DNA of 64,000 nt from NCBI GenBank assembly GCA_039519185.1, contig CM076854.1:68263448-68327447 (forward strand), given 5' to 3'. Both the position numbers and the translations under genes were made by a program. The notes beneath the pieces were generated by a model. It worked only from the letters and a program-made list of their open reading frames with translations. It was not told the origin of the DNA and did no database searches. Shown here piece by piece: positions 24,449-35,350 of the stretch; position 1 is the first letter of the stretch, and every line of letters starts with the position of its first letter. This DNA comes from Astragalus membranaceus (Eukaryota > Streptophyta > Magnoliopsida > Fabales > Fabaceae).

Positions 24449-25887
24449 AAGAAATATATGGAAAAAAGAGAAAGATGATCCAAGTAAAAACGAGCTCGCT
24501 AGGTCGAAAACCCAAAAGGGCGGCCTAGGCAAAAATTAGAGCGACCCGATGGATTGAAAACTCTAAAGAGCGATCCAGGCAAAAATTAGGGTCAGAAAGT
24601 TGGACTTTGAATAGATACTAAGGCAGTTCACGCCTCTGGAAGTTGAATGATGAGTGGTCAAGTTTATGTATGGGTGATTGACGTCGTTACTCCAAAGATG
24701 CAAACCATTAAGGAATCTGCTCTTCCTTTTTCTTTCTTTTTAGTTTAAAAACTCTCAATGTAATTTCCGGTCGGTGTGACATTCTGCGCACTTTCCTTTG
24801 AGTATTGAACCTTGGTTCTCAGTTTAAAACTCTCAATGTAATTTCCGGTCAGTGTGACCTTTCTGCACACTCGGCCTCCATTTGAATATTAAACACTTGC
24901 TTTGTTCCTTTGTTTCCAATCCACTCTAAAATAATGTTTTATGATACATGATACTGAATTGCAAAACATGTGCATAATCGAGAGCATTACGATCATTACG
25001 AAATTTCTGAAAATTATGGAAAGGAGATAATCTCTCATAAATAAAACTTGCAAAAGGACGAATACATGCACGATCACTTCAAACAAAGAATCATAATAGC
25101 CTGTGCTTCAATTCGGCAATACCATTACTCGGGGCAACCCTCATATCTCACACCAGAAGTCCCGCGAGTTGATGAGACCAGTAAAAAGAAAGCCAAAAAG
25201 AAAAGCAAAAGGCAAAGAAAAATGAAAAAAGCAAGAGTAAACCATTCCATATTTCATTTATCATCCCACTCAGCATCAATTATTACACATGCATACATCG
25301 CATGCATGTGCATAAATACTTGTTGCATACCGACCTCAAGTGTCGACCCTTTCTAGTTTGTTAAAAAAGCCAACGCGACAAGTGTTGATCTCGAATTAAC
25401 AAACCAGATCGTAATGTTAGCACCACGTCTAGCACCGATTTTTCAGACCCCCAGAGGTCCAATTCAGATCGCACGTCGACATCGAGCACCGACGGATCAT
25501 CCGGCCCCAGGCCATTCAGACTAGCTGTGTCAGCCTAAGACATAGTGGACGTCATTCGTGATCAGTTCTAGACCTGATCTTATTATCGGCCGCTCGAAAA
25601 AGGCCACCCTCGGACCCCGGCAGTCCTTCAAAGCCCCAGTGCACTTTCGGACCCCAATTGGTCCTTTAGGATTTAGGCAACCCCTTTGAGCCCCAGTGCT
25701 CCCTTAGAGCCCAAATGCTCTTTTGGAGCCCCAGTGCTCCGCCAGATCCCCAGTGTTCGTTTCTTTATTGTTCTCGGTTAACACGCCAAGTGTTAATCGT
25801 CCCTCGTTTCCCTAACTCATCTTCCCCCTAAGCGGACAAAATTAGTGTCTAATATATCTTTATTTGTATTTCTAGTAAAATATAAAT
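24449..25887 (+). other. element C 3' untranslated region with repeats and hairpins
   Basis: No gene. It holds a doubled motif ending GGCAAAAATTAG (about 24,495-24,595). A duplicated block begins near ACTCTCAATGTAATTTCCGG (about 24,749 and 24,829). There is an A-rich stretch (25,175-25,235) and a hairpin cluster at 25,446-25,740. A 102-codon frame at 25,048-25,356 has no recognisable domain. Confidence 0.75.
25446..25740 (+). repeat. constant-loop hairpin cluster
   Basis: Six short hairpins have loops CCCAGA, CCCGGCA, CCAATT, CCCAGT, CCAAAT and CCCAGT. Their stems differ: GACC/GGTC (25,446-25,459), GGAC/GTCC (25,612-25,626), GGACC/GGTCC (25,649-25,664), GAGC/GCTC (25,688-25,701), AGAGC/GCTCT (25,706-25,721), GGAGC/GCTCC (25,725-25,740). 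Stems change on both sides while most loops stay close to CCCAGT. Confidence 0.75.
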
Positions 25888-25900
25888 AAAGAGGGGCAGC
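25888..25900 (+). other. polypurine tract of C
   Basis: AAAGAGGGGCAGC directly before the 3' LTR start TGTTATACCC; the expected plus-strand primer. Confidence 0.8.
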
Positions 25901-28900
25901 TGTTATACCCTAATTTTGCCCGGTCTTTTATAATCGCTTTACCCCCGTGTCACAAGCCTATGGCACTTCGAGCGCTGTTTTGTTTCTAGTTTGGTCCGAT
26001 TTGTCCTATGTCCAACCTTTTTGGGCCTGATCTCATTAGCTTTTCTATTTGAGCTTATGCTTAGTATTTTGAACCAGTTTTTAATAATTGGGCTTATGTT
26101 TGCCTAATAGGACCTATGGGGCTAGATTGGACCTGATCTTAAATTTGTTCTAATTGGGCTTCATTTCAGCCTTTTTTTCTTAGTTGGGCCTATGTTTAGT
26201 TTTGATTGGGCTTGGCCCAATTTAATCATTCTCTTTCATTTTGACCCAAAGAAAAACAAACAGTGAATCTGTCCATAGCAAATATAATCAAAAAAATCAA
26301 TAAAAATTAATTTACAAATGTTTACAATAATCCAAAAAAATCAAAATTAATTTAAAAAAATAATACAAAACCAAAAATAACCAAAAATACAAAAAAGATC
26401 AAAAACGAAAATAAATACATAAAACAGCAGCTTCCTAGCTTCCTTGGGCCTGTTCTTGCTGAGCAAGTTTTCTCAACAAGTCCAAATACCTGAAAATGGA
26501 AAGAAATAGAGAAGGATCAGCAAAAAACCCTAATCTTTTACCTATATAAACAAGTCGCATTCAGAGAGAAAAAAGGAAAAATCACACAGACAGAAATTCA
26601 GAACCCAAAAGACTAGGATTTTCACACCGAAACCCTAGTCGTAAAGCAACAGATCCAGAGGTAGGAACGGGTGGCAGCAGAGACAAACAAAGAGAACCAG
26701 CAGCAGCAATAGAGCAAGAGGGGCAGGGATTAACAACAGATTTGTTTTCATTCAGGAAAACAGGTTGGTATTGTCTTTTGATTCGAACATGCGAGATATT
26801 AAATAATTTTGAGCATGCTGTTCTTAAACATTGTGTAGTGTTATATGTTATATAAACAGTGAAAAAGTAATTTGTTGTTTGATAAAACTCCAGGATACCA
26901 AAAGCAGTTTGAATAAAAATTAGGGATTCAGATTCAACTTGTTCTTAGGGATTCAGATTCAACTTGTTCAAAATAAAACGAAATTAGGAAAATTAGGGCT
27001 CAGTTAGTAAGAACCAGAGTCGGTTTTGCTGCTTAAAAATGGACTAGAAAATTAGGTTTTGTTAATCAGTTTCAGAAAAGAAATTAGGCAAAGGCTTCAG
27101 CTAAAATTAGGGTTTAGATCTCTTTGTCTTTTAGGGAATTCGAAGCCCAAAATATGTAAAAGCAGAAATCAAAAATAGGAAAGGAAACGTAAAATGCAAA
27201 TTAAAACCGAAGCTTACCCCTTGTAGCTCCGACCACCGTAGACGGTGGTCGTTCTCCCCAATCACGTCGCCAACGTCAGGACACCGTCAACTCTATCCCT
27301 CCCCGTCACCGTTCGCCGCGAACCACCCAAGAGAAACAAAAAAAACAAACATTAGAAATCAGAATCAGAAAGAAGAGAAGAGAACCGTAAAAAACAAAAA
27401 GCGAAACTCACCTCTTCAGAGGCCGACCACCGTAGACGGTGGTTGTTGGCCGTAAACCGTCGCGGATCTCCCCGTAGCTCTCACCGCTTCCTCCCCCTCC
27501 TCTGTCAGACGCTATATCCATCACCACCATGAGCATTTCTCCCTCTCCGTCATCGCATCGTCCACGACTCCTCCCACCACCCTCGTTGACCCGTTTACGC
27601 CGTTGCTGTCGCAGTAGCCATCACTGTCAAGGTCCGGCCATTTTTTCATCCCCACCGGAGACATCGTTGTCGCCTCTGTTTCTGCCGGTCAAGGAGCGAC
27701 CGGCCGTCGTCGCTTCCCCCCCTCGTTCGCCCAACATCGTCTTCTCTCACAGCCCGTAGCTGTCGCATAGTTCTCTCTCTCTCCATATTCTGATGGACGG
27801 GGCACTGGAATAGAGAGGAACGTAGAGATTAGGGTTTGAGAGAAAGAGGCCGTAGACGGCGCCGTGAGAGAGATGAGATGAAAAGAATTAGGGTTGAGAG
27901 GATTTTGGCTTGGACGGCGCCGCGAGAGAGGCGAGTTGAAATTAGGTTTAGGGTTTTTAAGTTGCATTATATAGTATAGAGACTGGGGGGTATTTTCGTC
28001 CTTTCCTTTCTAACTCAGAATGCTATTTGCACCCCCAACGCGTACTTCATACACCTCTCTTGTGCATAAGCCCAACTTCATAAGTGACCGGCCCAGAGTC
28101 CAAATAACATGGACTGGGTTTCCGCTAAACACACCCCTCCCTTTTTTAAACAGCTTCCCTTCTGCAAACTGCACCCCATTTTACTGCTGCACCCACCTTT
28201 TCGTTTTCTTTATTTAATTTCTCTTACAAAAAGCCTACAAAATACCTAAATAATTTACTTAATTTTCAAAAAAATATAAATAGGGGACTAAGTCGACTGT
28301 ACAGTCGGATTAGTCTGCTTTTTTAGGTCACTAATGAACCGTTACGGATCATGACCTAAAATCCCTATTTAAAACAAACAATTTCTAAATAAACACAAAC
28401 ACATTTCTTTCCACAAATCAAATTTTCAAAATAGGGGATTAAGTCGACTGTACAGTCGGGTTAGTCGGCGTTCTAGGATGAATGAGCCGTACGGCCCAGG
28501 AATCCTAAAATCCCTATTCCAATAAAATCAAATCAACACACTTCAAATCATTTTCCAAACTCCAAAACCTCCATTTTCACAAATTAGGGGACTAAGCCAA
28601 CTGTACAGTCGGATTAGTCATCATTTTAGGACAAATGAACTGATCACTCAGGAGTCCTAAGATCCCTATATTAAAAAATACCAACAAACAAACATTTTTC
28701 TACCAAGAACTACGTGTGATTTGATTCTCTACCAAGAGATACGTAGGAGCAGATGGGGGGCCCACATCTGTCAATTGCACTAATAAAAAACCTTTTTTAG
28801 TCTTTTCCTAAATAATCCCTTTCTTAAATTCAAATAAAATATCAATTTTCTTCTTTCTTTTTTCACAATAAAAGGGTAAAATAAACATTTTCAAAATTAA

Positions 28901-29125
28901 TATTCTTTCCTACAACTAGTTAGCAGGTAACCTTCCTTAGGAAGGATGTCGTGGGGTGCTAATACCTTCCCCACGCATAACCGACTCCCGAACCCTTATC
29001 TGGTCTCAAGGACCCTTATCCGTTCCAAAAGGGATTTTCCAATGTTTGCCCTTAAACTAAACTTTGGTGGCGGCTTCATTTTTGAACCTTCGAGGAATCC
29101 TCACCCGGATTTTTCGGTCGCTACA
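25901..29125 (+). repeat. 3' LTR of element C (full length)
   Basis: TGTTATACCCTAATTTTGCC to TTTTTCGGTCGCTACA, 3,225 bp. The start and end words are typical of Ogre LTRs. A TATATAG at 27,968-27,974 is a possible promoter. Three CGACTGTACAGTCG-type palindromes follow at 28,294, 28,445 and 28,598. It is followed directly by element B gag. Confidence 0.9.
28294..28611. repeat. three palindromes at about 152 bp spacing in C LTR
   Basis: CGACTGTACAGTCG at 28,294 and 28,445, and the one-base variant CAACTGTACAGTCG at 28,598, each within GGGGAYTAAG...GRTTAGTC. They lie in diverged tandem units of 151 and 153 bp that also share an ATCCCTAT-type word. The 5' LTR has the same three (8,940, 9,091, 13,800), with D inserted between the second and third. 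Confidence 0.85.
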
Positions 29126-30762
29126 TAATCCATATTCAAATACCTACAATCCTGGGTGGCGAGATCATCCAAATTTCAGATGGAGTAACAATGCTACGGC
29201 AGCACCTGCTGCAGCAACTACTCCAGCACCTGCTGTGCCACCAGGATTCCCTGCTCAAGCAAAGCAAGCTGCTCCTGCATCTGATAACTCAATGGAGGCT
29301 ATGTTGAAAGCTTTCATGAATGAAACAAAGACTCAATATCAGATTCAAGGGGCTGCAATCAAGAACTTGGAGAACCAAATTGGTCAGATAGCTACTGCTC
29401 TAACCCAAAGACAGAGTGGATCTTTGCCATCCACCATTGAAGCTTCATCTTCTAAAGGGAAGGAGACATGCAAGGCTATATCTCTGAGGAGTGGGAAGGA
29501 TTTGAATGGGCCATCACTTACTACAGGTGGTGGTGACAAAAGAAAAGAAAAAGATTCTGGAAAAAAATGAAAAAAAGAGTAAAACAGATGCGACAGCAGC
29601 TGATGCTGCAGCATCTGGTGCAACACCTGTGCCACCACCTAAGTTTGTTCAAGAGTACCCTCCTCCTCCCTTTCCTCAAAGGTTGAAGAAGGCTCAGGAG
29701 AACAAACAATTTGGTAAATTCTTAGAGGTGCTGAAACAACTACACATCAATGTCCCTTTGGTGGAAGCACTTCAACAAATTCCCAATTATGCAAAGTTCA
29801 TGAAGGAAGTGCTCACCAAGAGGAGGAGACTGGGAGAGTTTGAGACAGTAGCAATGACAGAAGAGTGTAGCATGATCATGCAGAGCAGGCTCCCAAGAAA
29901 ATTAGAGGACCCTGGCCGTTTCACCATACCATGTTCTATTGGTGGATCCTATTCTGGTCGTGCACTGTGTGATTTGGGGGCAAGTATCAATTTGATTCCC
30001 AAATCCATATTTACACAGGTTGGTATTGGAATTGCTAGGCCTACCACTGTCACTCTTCAACTTGCAGATAGATCTATTGCCTATCCTGAGGGAATCATTG
30101 AAGATGTTCTGATAAAGGTTGATAAATTTGTATTTCCTGCTGACTTTGTGATTTTAGATTTTGATGCAGATAAGGAGGTGCCTATAATTCTTGGAAGACC
30201 TTTCTTGGCTACTGGGAAGACTCTAATTGATGTGCAAAAAGGGGAATTGACTATGAGAGTTAATGACCAAGAGATCAAGTTCAATGTGATGAATGCCCTC
30301 AAGTTTCCTGATAAAGGAACCGAGGAATGTTCCTTTGTTGTATCTCTTGACTCTGTAGTTCAAAAGCACTTCCATAAGCAAAGTGACCATTCGGTTAAAG
30401 CTCTTGATGAATCAGAAAAAGAAGACCGTGTGGAAGTAAGTATGTTACATGATGATGTTGTTGTCAAAGAAACTCATGGGAATGTTGAACCCCAGCAACT
30501 AGAACCCACCCAGCTCCCACCTCAACCAGAACCACCACCTCAGCCAGAACCACAAGATGAAGAGAATCAGATTCTGAGATTTAATGCAACAGCATCTGCT
30601 GAGCAAGTGAATGTTGCAGCACCTATTGCTGCAGCATCTGAGAAAATTCAAATAAGAGAGCTGATTGGGTCCACATGCAAAATTGATGGTAAGAGGGTGA
30701 AACAGTACCGTGGAGCACATGTGGTGAGGGACAAAGTCACCACAGAATTACAAAACCTCTAG
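29126..30762 (+). pseudogene. gag-pro: element B gag C-terminus + aspartic protease + pol-tail-like end
   Basis: Resumes right after C's 3' LTR with NPYSNTYNPGWRDHPNFRW, a conserved Athila gag motif, then an Ala/Pro/Gln-rich linker. The frame changes by one base at an A-run near 29,560-29,575. The second frame carries the retropepsin-like core CDLGASINLIP (about 29,967-30,000) and the flap/C-terminal motif ILGRPFLATGKTLID (about 30,188-30,230). The active site is D-L-G rather than D-T/S-G. After a Pro/Gln-rich stretch it ends with KIDGKRVKQYRGAH, which resembles the extreme C-terminus of Athila pol. This suggests that RT, RNase H and integrase were lost by an internal deletion that kept the tail. 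Its role would be capsid formation and polyprotein processing. Confidence 0.8.
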
Positions 30763-32364
30763 CATTAGAGGCTAGTCTGGCTGAGGACTCTTAAACCAAG
30801 CGCTACTGGGAGGCAGCCCAGGGTTTTTAATCTAATAAACCAGTGTTGTTGTTTGTTCTTGTGTTTGTTTTGCAGGAAAATAGTTCTGGCAATTGGAAGT
30901 TTGAGGGTGTGACTGCAGGTGATGCTGCAACACTGCTTCTACTGCTGCAGCAACTGTTGTTGCTGATTCTGGTTCTGCAGCAATCTAATACTGCAGCAAC
31001 ATAAACCTCAAATGTCCCAAGATCCTCCAAGGCTCCATCCCCAAGGGTCTACCAGAAAAAGCAGAGCAAGGGCAGTGCAACACGAACAAGCCCAAGAAAC
31101 AAACCAGGAATCCCTGCACCCTAATCTATTTATGCTTTATGTTTTTAGTTTTCATTTCTGTGTCTGTTTTTAGTTGCGTGTTTCTGTTTCTAGTGTTTGA
31201 ATAAACCTGTTGAGTGCCTTGCCTGTGTTAGCACTCAACAGTTGTGTTGTTAGTAGTTGCTTCTGTTTTTGCTGTTCTGTAGCTTGCCCCTTTGTCTTTA
31301 TGCAGTGAGGACACTGCACAGTTCTAAGTGTGGGGGGGGAGCCATACATAGGTCTTGTACTCTGTTAATTGCAATCAAATTAGTGAATTTAAAAAAAAAA
31401 TAGAAGTAAAGTTGAGCAAAAACTTAGTGATGATATGGTGAGAAATGAGTGATTACACCCCTGTTTGATGAGTGAACTATTCTGTTTCTGCTCCTACACT
31501 TAAACTTGAACTCAGGTAGGAACTTAGTGAATTAAAGATGATCTGAAACTAGGCTAGTGTTGGTAGACCTAGGGAACTGCTAAATTTCTACTAAAAACTT
31601 AGGGCAGCATAAGAAACTAAGTTTGGGGGTTCTCTGAGATATATTAAGGCAAAGCATGAAGGAATGCATTGCTGCAACAACTGTTGCTGCAGCAATGCTG
31701 GGTTATGTGCACATAGTTTAGGATGTCTGAATTAAGTCTGAATGAAGGTGCAAAGCACCAGTGTCTGTAAATAATTGTGTAATGTGCTGCAATTGCCTAA
31801 TATGCAAAAAAAAAAACGCAAAAATGCTATTCAGAAGAGAAATGGAAATAAAGGCATTGCAGTACAAAATCAAGTCAAAAGTCTGAGCAAAGTACAATTC
31901 TGAGTCTGTAATGCTGCAGCAACTGATGCTGCAGCAATGTTAATGTTAGGATTGAATAAGTGCACTGCCTTAAAAGTTCTGGATTGCTGCATCAAAGCCC
32001 TTAATCAAGCTCAACCCCCCTTTCTGAGCATGAATTGTTAGTCTGTCCTTCTTTTTGAAACAATTTTTAGCTTTCCCAAAAGAAAACCTCTCTATGTCTT
32101 AGCTAAGTGAAATCTTGAACCTTGCTCTGTTCTGAACTAAGTTAAGTGTCACACACACACACTATTGAGAAGGAAAAAGCTAGGGAACTCATTATTCAGA
32201 AGGGTTGCAATTGAGTGATAGTCTGAAAGTTGAAGCTCAGCTTGATCCTTCTTTATGCTTCATATTTGAATTGATTCATTGGTTGTGATTGCTTATTAAC
32301 AGTTGTGCTTGCCTGTGTCAAGTGTCATTGCTTGAGGACAAGCAACGGTTCAAGTTTGGGGGTG
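30763..32364 (+). other. element B 3' untranslated region with polypurine tract
   Basis: No coding sequence. It starts with a conserved-looking segment (about 30,775-30,830, GCGCTACTGGGAGGCAGCCCA). It contains repeated TGCTGCAGCA/TGCTGCAACA pairs (30,922-30,951, 31,673-31,694, 31,912-31,936). It ends in AGTTTGGGGGTG (32,353-32,364), the polypurine primer for plus-strand DNA, directly before the 3' LTR. Confidence 0.8.
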
Positions 32365-33743
32365 TGATAACCATCTTTTATGATGGTTATTACTTGCTTT
32401 CTAAGCTTGATTTTAGGAGATTTAATAAACTTGTTGTGTTAATTAGTGTGTAAATAAGTGTTTTGGTTAGAAATATTGGTGCAGGAATGATTTGGTTTTA
32501 ATTGGGCATTTTGATGCCCTTTGTGCATTTAATTGTGTTTAGTGTCAGTGCTGCAGCAGTAGGTGCGTGCGCAATAGTGGAAATGCGGAAGATGAGAGAG
32601 AAAGCTGCAAGGGAGTGCGGAAAACACGGAAATCAAGGCAAGGACAGGTGTCAAAGCTGTATGGCACGGAAAGATATGACCTAATGTGGGTTTCCCACAA
32701 TTGCCCTTTAACCTAGGCAGCATTTTCCCAAAAAGGACATCATTTTAGGGTTGTGTGCAAGGAGACACTATATAAGGACGTTTCCCTTTCTTCATTAGCA
32801 TGCTTTGCCGTCAGGGGAAGTTTAGAGATAGCTCCTCTTGCGTGCAAAAGCTCACCCTTCACTACCAAACACTTCCATTGCTGAGACTATTGCTGCAGCA
32901 TCACTGGAGTTACACTTTTCTTGGTGGATTCTACTTGGACGAGCTGGATCAGTCCTCCATTGTCATCCTTGGAGCTCTCCTACTGTTCTCTCTTCGTAGT
33001 ATCATTTCTTACCTTGAAATTTGTAATATGACTTCTACTATTTTGTTTAAGTTATTTTCCATGTTTTGCAAGCTCAATATGAGCTAAATACTCATAGTTG
33101 AGATGCTGGATCTGATGTAGCTAAATTACTATGTGATTAATAAAGTATGTTCAATGTTATGCATTTTATCTTGTGTGTGAAAATATTTCCATTTTAGAGT
33201 AGGAATGGTCCGCCTATTCTAGATAGCATTTATAAATTCAGAGATGGTTTGTAAATTTATCTCACAAGGTAATATGGGTAGTGAACATTAACGAGAGATC
33301 TTGATGTTCCTTGCTTAACCCTAGAGATAGGAGGGCATAACCCATAAGGTGAACACTGCCGGTGCTCAAGCAGCCTAGGAGGTACTTCTTTAGGGTTTAG
33401 AGATAAACTCTTGCAAGGAAACCTAGTGTGAAGTATTCGAGAGAATAACGTCTTATTGTTGCAGCACTTAATGCTGCAGCATTGAACGTACCCTTAATCA
33501 CATTTTAATGAAGCTACTGAAGTGAATGCATCTTGACTTGTTCTCATCACTGATTTCCATTACCCTTTACTTTTTACTACTGTTTATGTTGCCCAAAACT
33601 TGTGTGTCATTTACTTTCCTCACTAAATTGTTAATCAAATTAAACTCTCGTTATTTAGCATAATTCCTCGTGGGAACGATCTCACTTACTCTATATTACT
33701 TGTTGACAGTGTATACTTGCACTATCTACGTTTTCACGCAACA
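32365..33743 (+). repeat. 3' LTR of element B
   Basis: 1,379 bp, same length as the 5' LTR; I counted 8 substitutions. Followed by GTTAA, the second copy of the target duplication, and then element A's gag. Confidence 0.95.
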
Positions 33744-33975
33744 GTTAACTTCAAGGAGATGTTTATTGGTCACTTTTTCCCTCCGGTGATGAAGTTAAGC
33801 AAGCAAGCCGAGTTTATCAATCTGAAGCAAGGAGAGATGTCGGTGGGTGAGTTCACCGCCAAGTTCGAAAGGTTGTCGCAGTTTTATCAGTTGGCAAAAC
33901 ATGCTCCGAATGATGAGTGGAAGATGCAGATGTACAAGGCAGGTCTTCGTGCGACACAACAGATAATAATTCAGG
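33744..33975 (+). pseudogene. gag: element A gag, continuation after B
   Basis: Directly after B's target duplication the frame reads VNFKEMFIGHFFPP, then LKQGEMSVGEFTAKFERLSQF, the continuation of the capsid domain begun at 5,135. This proves that B inserted into A's gag. Similarity fades near 33,953-33,975 (ATQQIIIQ), where intron-like and Helitron sequence follows. The zinc knuckle and pol are gone. Confidence 0.8.
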
Positions 33976-34833
33976 TAATATGTATTCAATTTAGATATTG
34001 TTGGATAGTGTCTTACTTATTAAATATTAAATCTATAGCAGTGGTTTGGATATGTGACATTTTCGCCTTTGACCATTGACAACTGCAGTTACTCAACCAC
34101 AAGAATCTGCTAATCGTTCCACTCTTTATGACAAATATGAGTTTCAACGTAAGTTATTTACTATTTTGCTATATAGAAAAATAGAAAGATATATATTTAT
34201 ATAGGTATCTTTTCTATATGTATGTGCATTAGAAATGGTTATTGTAATTGGAATCACCACACTAATAATGGATGTACAATTCATTTCAAATCACAGCTGC
34301 TCTTGACTTTCGTCTTCCAGCTCATCAATGTCGTGAGTGTCATGCGTTATTTTGGTTTCAAGAGAGGGCAGTAAAAAGCAACCGTTCAAGTAATCCTGAT
34401 TTTTCTATGTGTTGCATGAAAGGGTAAAATATTGGCAACAAAAAATTTATATAACATGTCTACAAAGCTAAGGGAACTCACAAGTAATCTTTTAGTATAT
34501 ACCTATTATTAAAATAAAAAAATTATTGATTATAAGAATTAGTTACGTATTTTAATAAACTTGGAACAAATTACAAAGCCGCTCAACTAAACAACCCTTT
34601 TTGATTTATGCAATATTGTATTTCTATTTATCAATATCTGGGAAAATAAATTATAAATTTGCAGAAACTTATTCATCCCCACTACGTAATACTGATTAGT
34701 TGCTAAAAATGCCTTTATATTTTAAATAAATTTTTTTTCCCAAATTTTTATTCATCCCCACGACGTACCAAAGTTTTTATAATTTATGTTTAAAAAATGT
34801 ATACCCGTGCAGTGCACGGGTGATACATGCTAG
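33976..34833 (+). mobile_element. Helitron remnant with 3' terminus
   Basis: The 3' end is diagnostic: a hairpin with arms CCCGTG/CACGGG (34,804-34,820), nine bases, then CTAG (34,830-34,833) followed by T. Inside lie exons of the Helitron Rep/helicase N-terminus. The 5' end is not clear; sequence left of 33,975 is element A gag, so the boundary at 33,976 is approximate and the Helitron may be 5'-truncated. Confidence 0.75.
34089..34428 (+). pseudogene. Helitron helicase-like N-terminal exons
   Basis: Exon 34,089-34,148 (TQPQESANRSTLYDKYEFQ) is followed by an intron at 34,149-34,296 (GTAAGT...TCACAG). The second exon reads PALDFRLPAHQCRECHALFWFQERAV and NPDFSMCCMKG, ending at a GGGTAAAA that is either a stop or the next donor. 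The two exons are in phase across the intron. CREC...ALFWFQER and FSMCC resemble the zinc-binding start of plant Helitron replicase/helicase proteins, as I know the family. Rep catalytic and helicase domains are absent, so this is a fragment. Confidence 0.7.
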
Positions 34834-35350
34834 TTTACTATAAAGTGTGTTAAAAATCATTTTTTCACCTAAACTTAAAATGATTTTTTGTCCAATTTTT
34901 TGTCCATTATTTCCCCTAAAATTTTTTTTTAATTTTTTTTAAAAAATATACCCTATATTGCCACGACCAAATAATTTTTTACCCTTTTTTTGACTAAATA
35001 ATTGTTTACCCTTTTTTTGACTAAATAATTGTTTACACTCTGAACGATGAGAGTTGCACAGTTCACTCTGAACGATGCACAGTTTAGTCTGCAGAATGCA
35101 CGCTGAACAGTCCACTTTGAATGCTTCAAAACTGCCGGTGGAATCGTGGCCGTTAAAACTGTCGGTGCAATCGTAGCCTTCAAAAGTCACGGTGCAATCT
35201 TGGCCTTCAAAACGAAAACCCCTCAGTGCAATCTAAACCGTCTAAATTTCAATAAATAGGCACTACATCTCCCACCACTAACCACACATTTACAAATCCT
35301 CCTACTACCAACTAAAACTCAAAGACACCCTCCTACTCCCAACTTCATCA
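34834..35350. other. AT-rich left flank of the MULE gene
   Basis: Poly-T/A-rich sequence with a doubled block at about 34,970-35,036 (ACCCTTTTTTTGACTAAATAATTGTTT). No gene. I could not find a convincing terminal inverted repeat partner near 38,100-38,372 or 58,442-58,913, so the element's left end is unresolved. Confidence 0.5.

Larger units (their letters stand above)
7755..29125 (+). mobile_element. element C, Ogre/Tat-lineage Ty3/gypsy retrotransposon
   Basis: The order is: 5' LTR (truncated, split by D), primer site 14,330-14,348, ORF1, gag-protease-G-patch, intron, RT-RNase H-archaeal-type RNase H-integrase, 3' untranslated region, polypurine tract, 3' LTR 25,901-29,125. An extra ORF1 ahead of gag, a second RNase H and an intron before RT are hallmarks of Ogre/Tat elements. 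The 5' LTR lacks its first 1,207 bp, so the left target duplication is lost. The shared LTR part differs by about nine substitutions and one indel (about 0.45%). Nonsense codons in ORF1 and gag show it is no longer fully coding. Confidence 0.92.
5344..33743 (+). mobile_element. element B, non-autonomous Athila-like Ty3/gypsy
   Basis: Two LTRs of equal length (1,379 bp; 5,344-6,722 and 32,365-33,743) are flanked by a 5 bp target duplication, GTTAA (5,339-5,343 and 33,744-33,748). The primer site is TTGGCGCCGTTGCCGGGGA, as in Athila-group elements. The internal region codes only for gag and an aspartic protease. No RT, RNase H or integrase is present even after the nested element C (7,755-29,125) is removed. 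I counted 8 substitutions between the LTRs (about 0.58%), so the insertion is young. Movement would need enzymes supplied by another element. Confidence 0.9.
2188..33975 (+). mobile_element. element A, Ty3/gypsy remnant hosting B, C and D
   Basis: A has a 5' LTR (2,188-4,771), a TGGTATCAGAGC primer-binding site and the start of gag, and is then split by element B. After B the gag reading resumes at 33,744 and stops being recognisable near 33,975, where Helitron-related sequence begins. No protease, RT, integrase or 3' LTR of A is in the window, so A is truncated and dead. It is the outermost, therefore oldest, element of the first stack. The LTR and gag resemble plant chromovirus-type Ty3/gypsy elements; the exact lineage cannot be fixed without pol. 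Confidence 0.75.

Noticed and set aside
29555..29575. Programmed -1 ribosomal frameshift at the A-run in B gag-protease
   Set aside because: The next open frame is offset by +1 (or -2), not -1, so a length change in the A-run is the simpler explanation.
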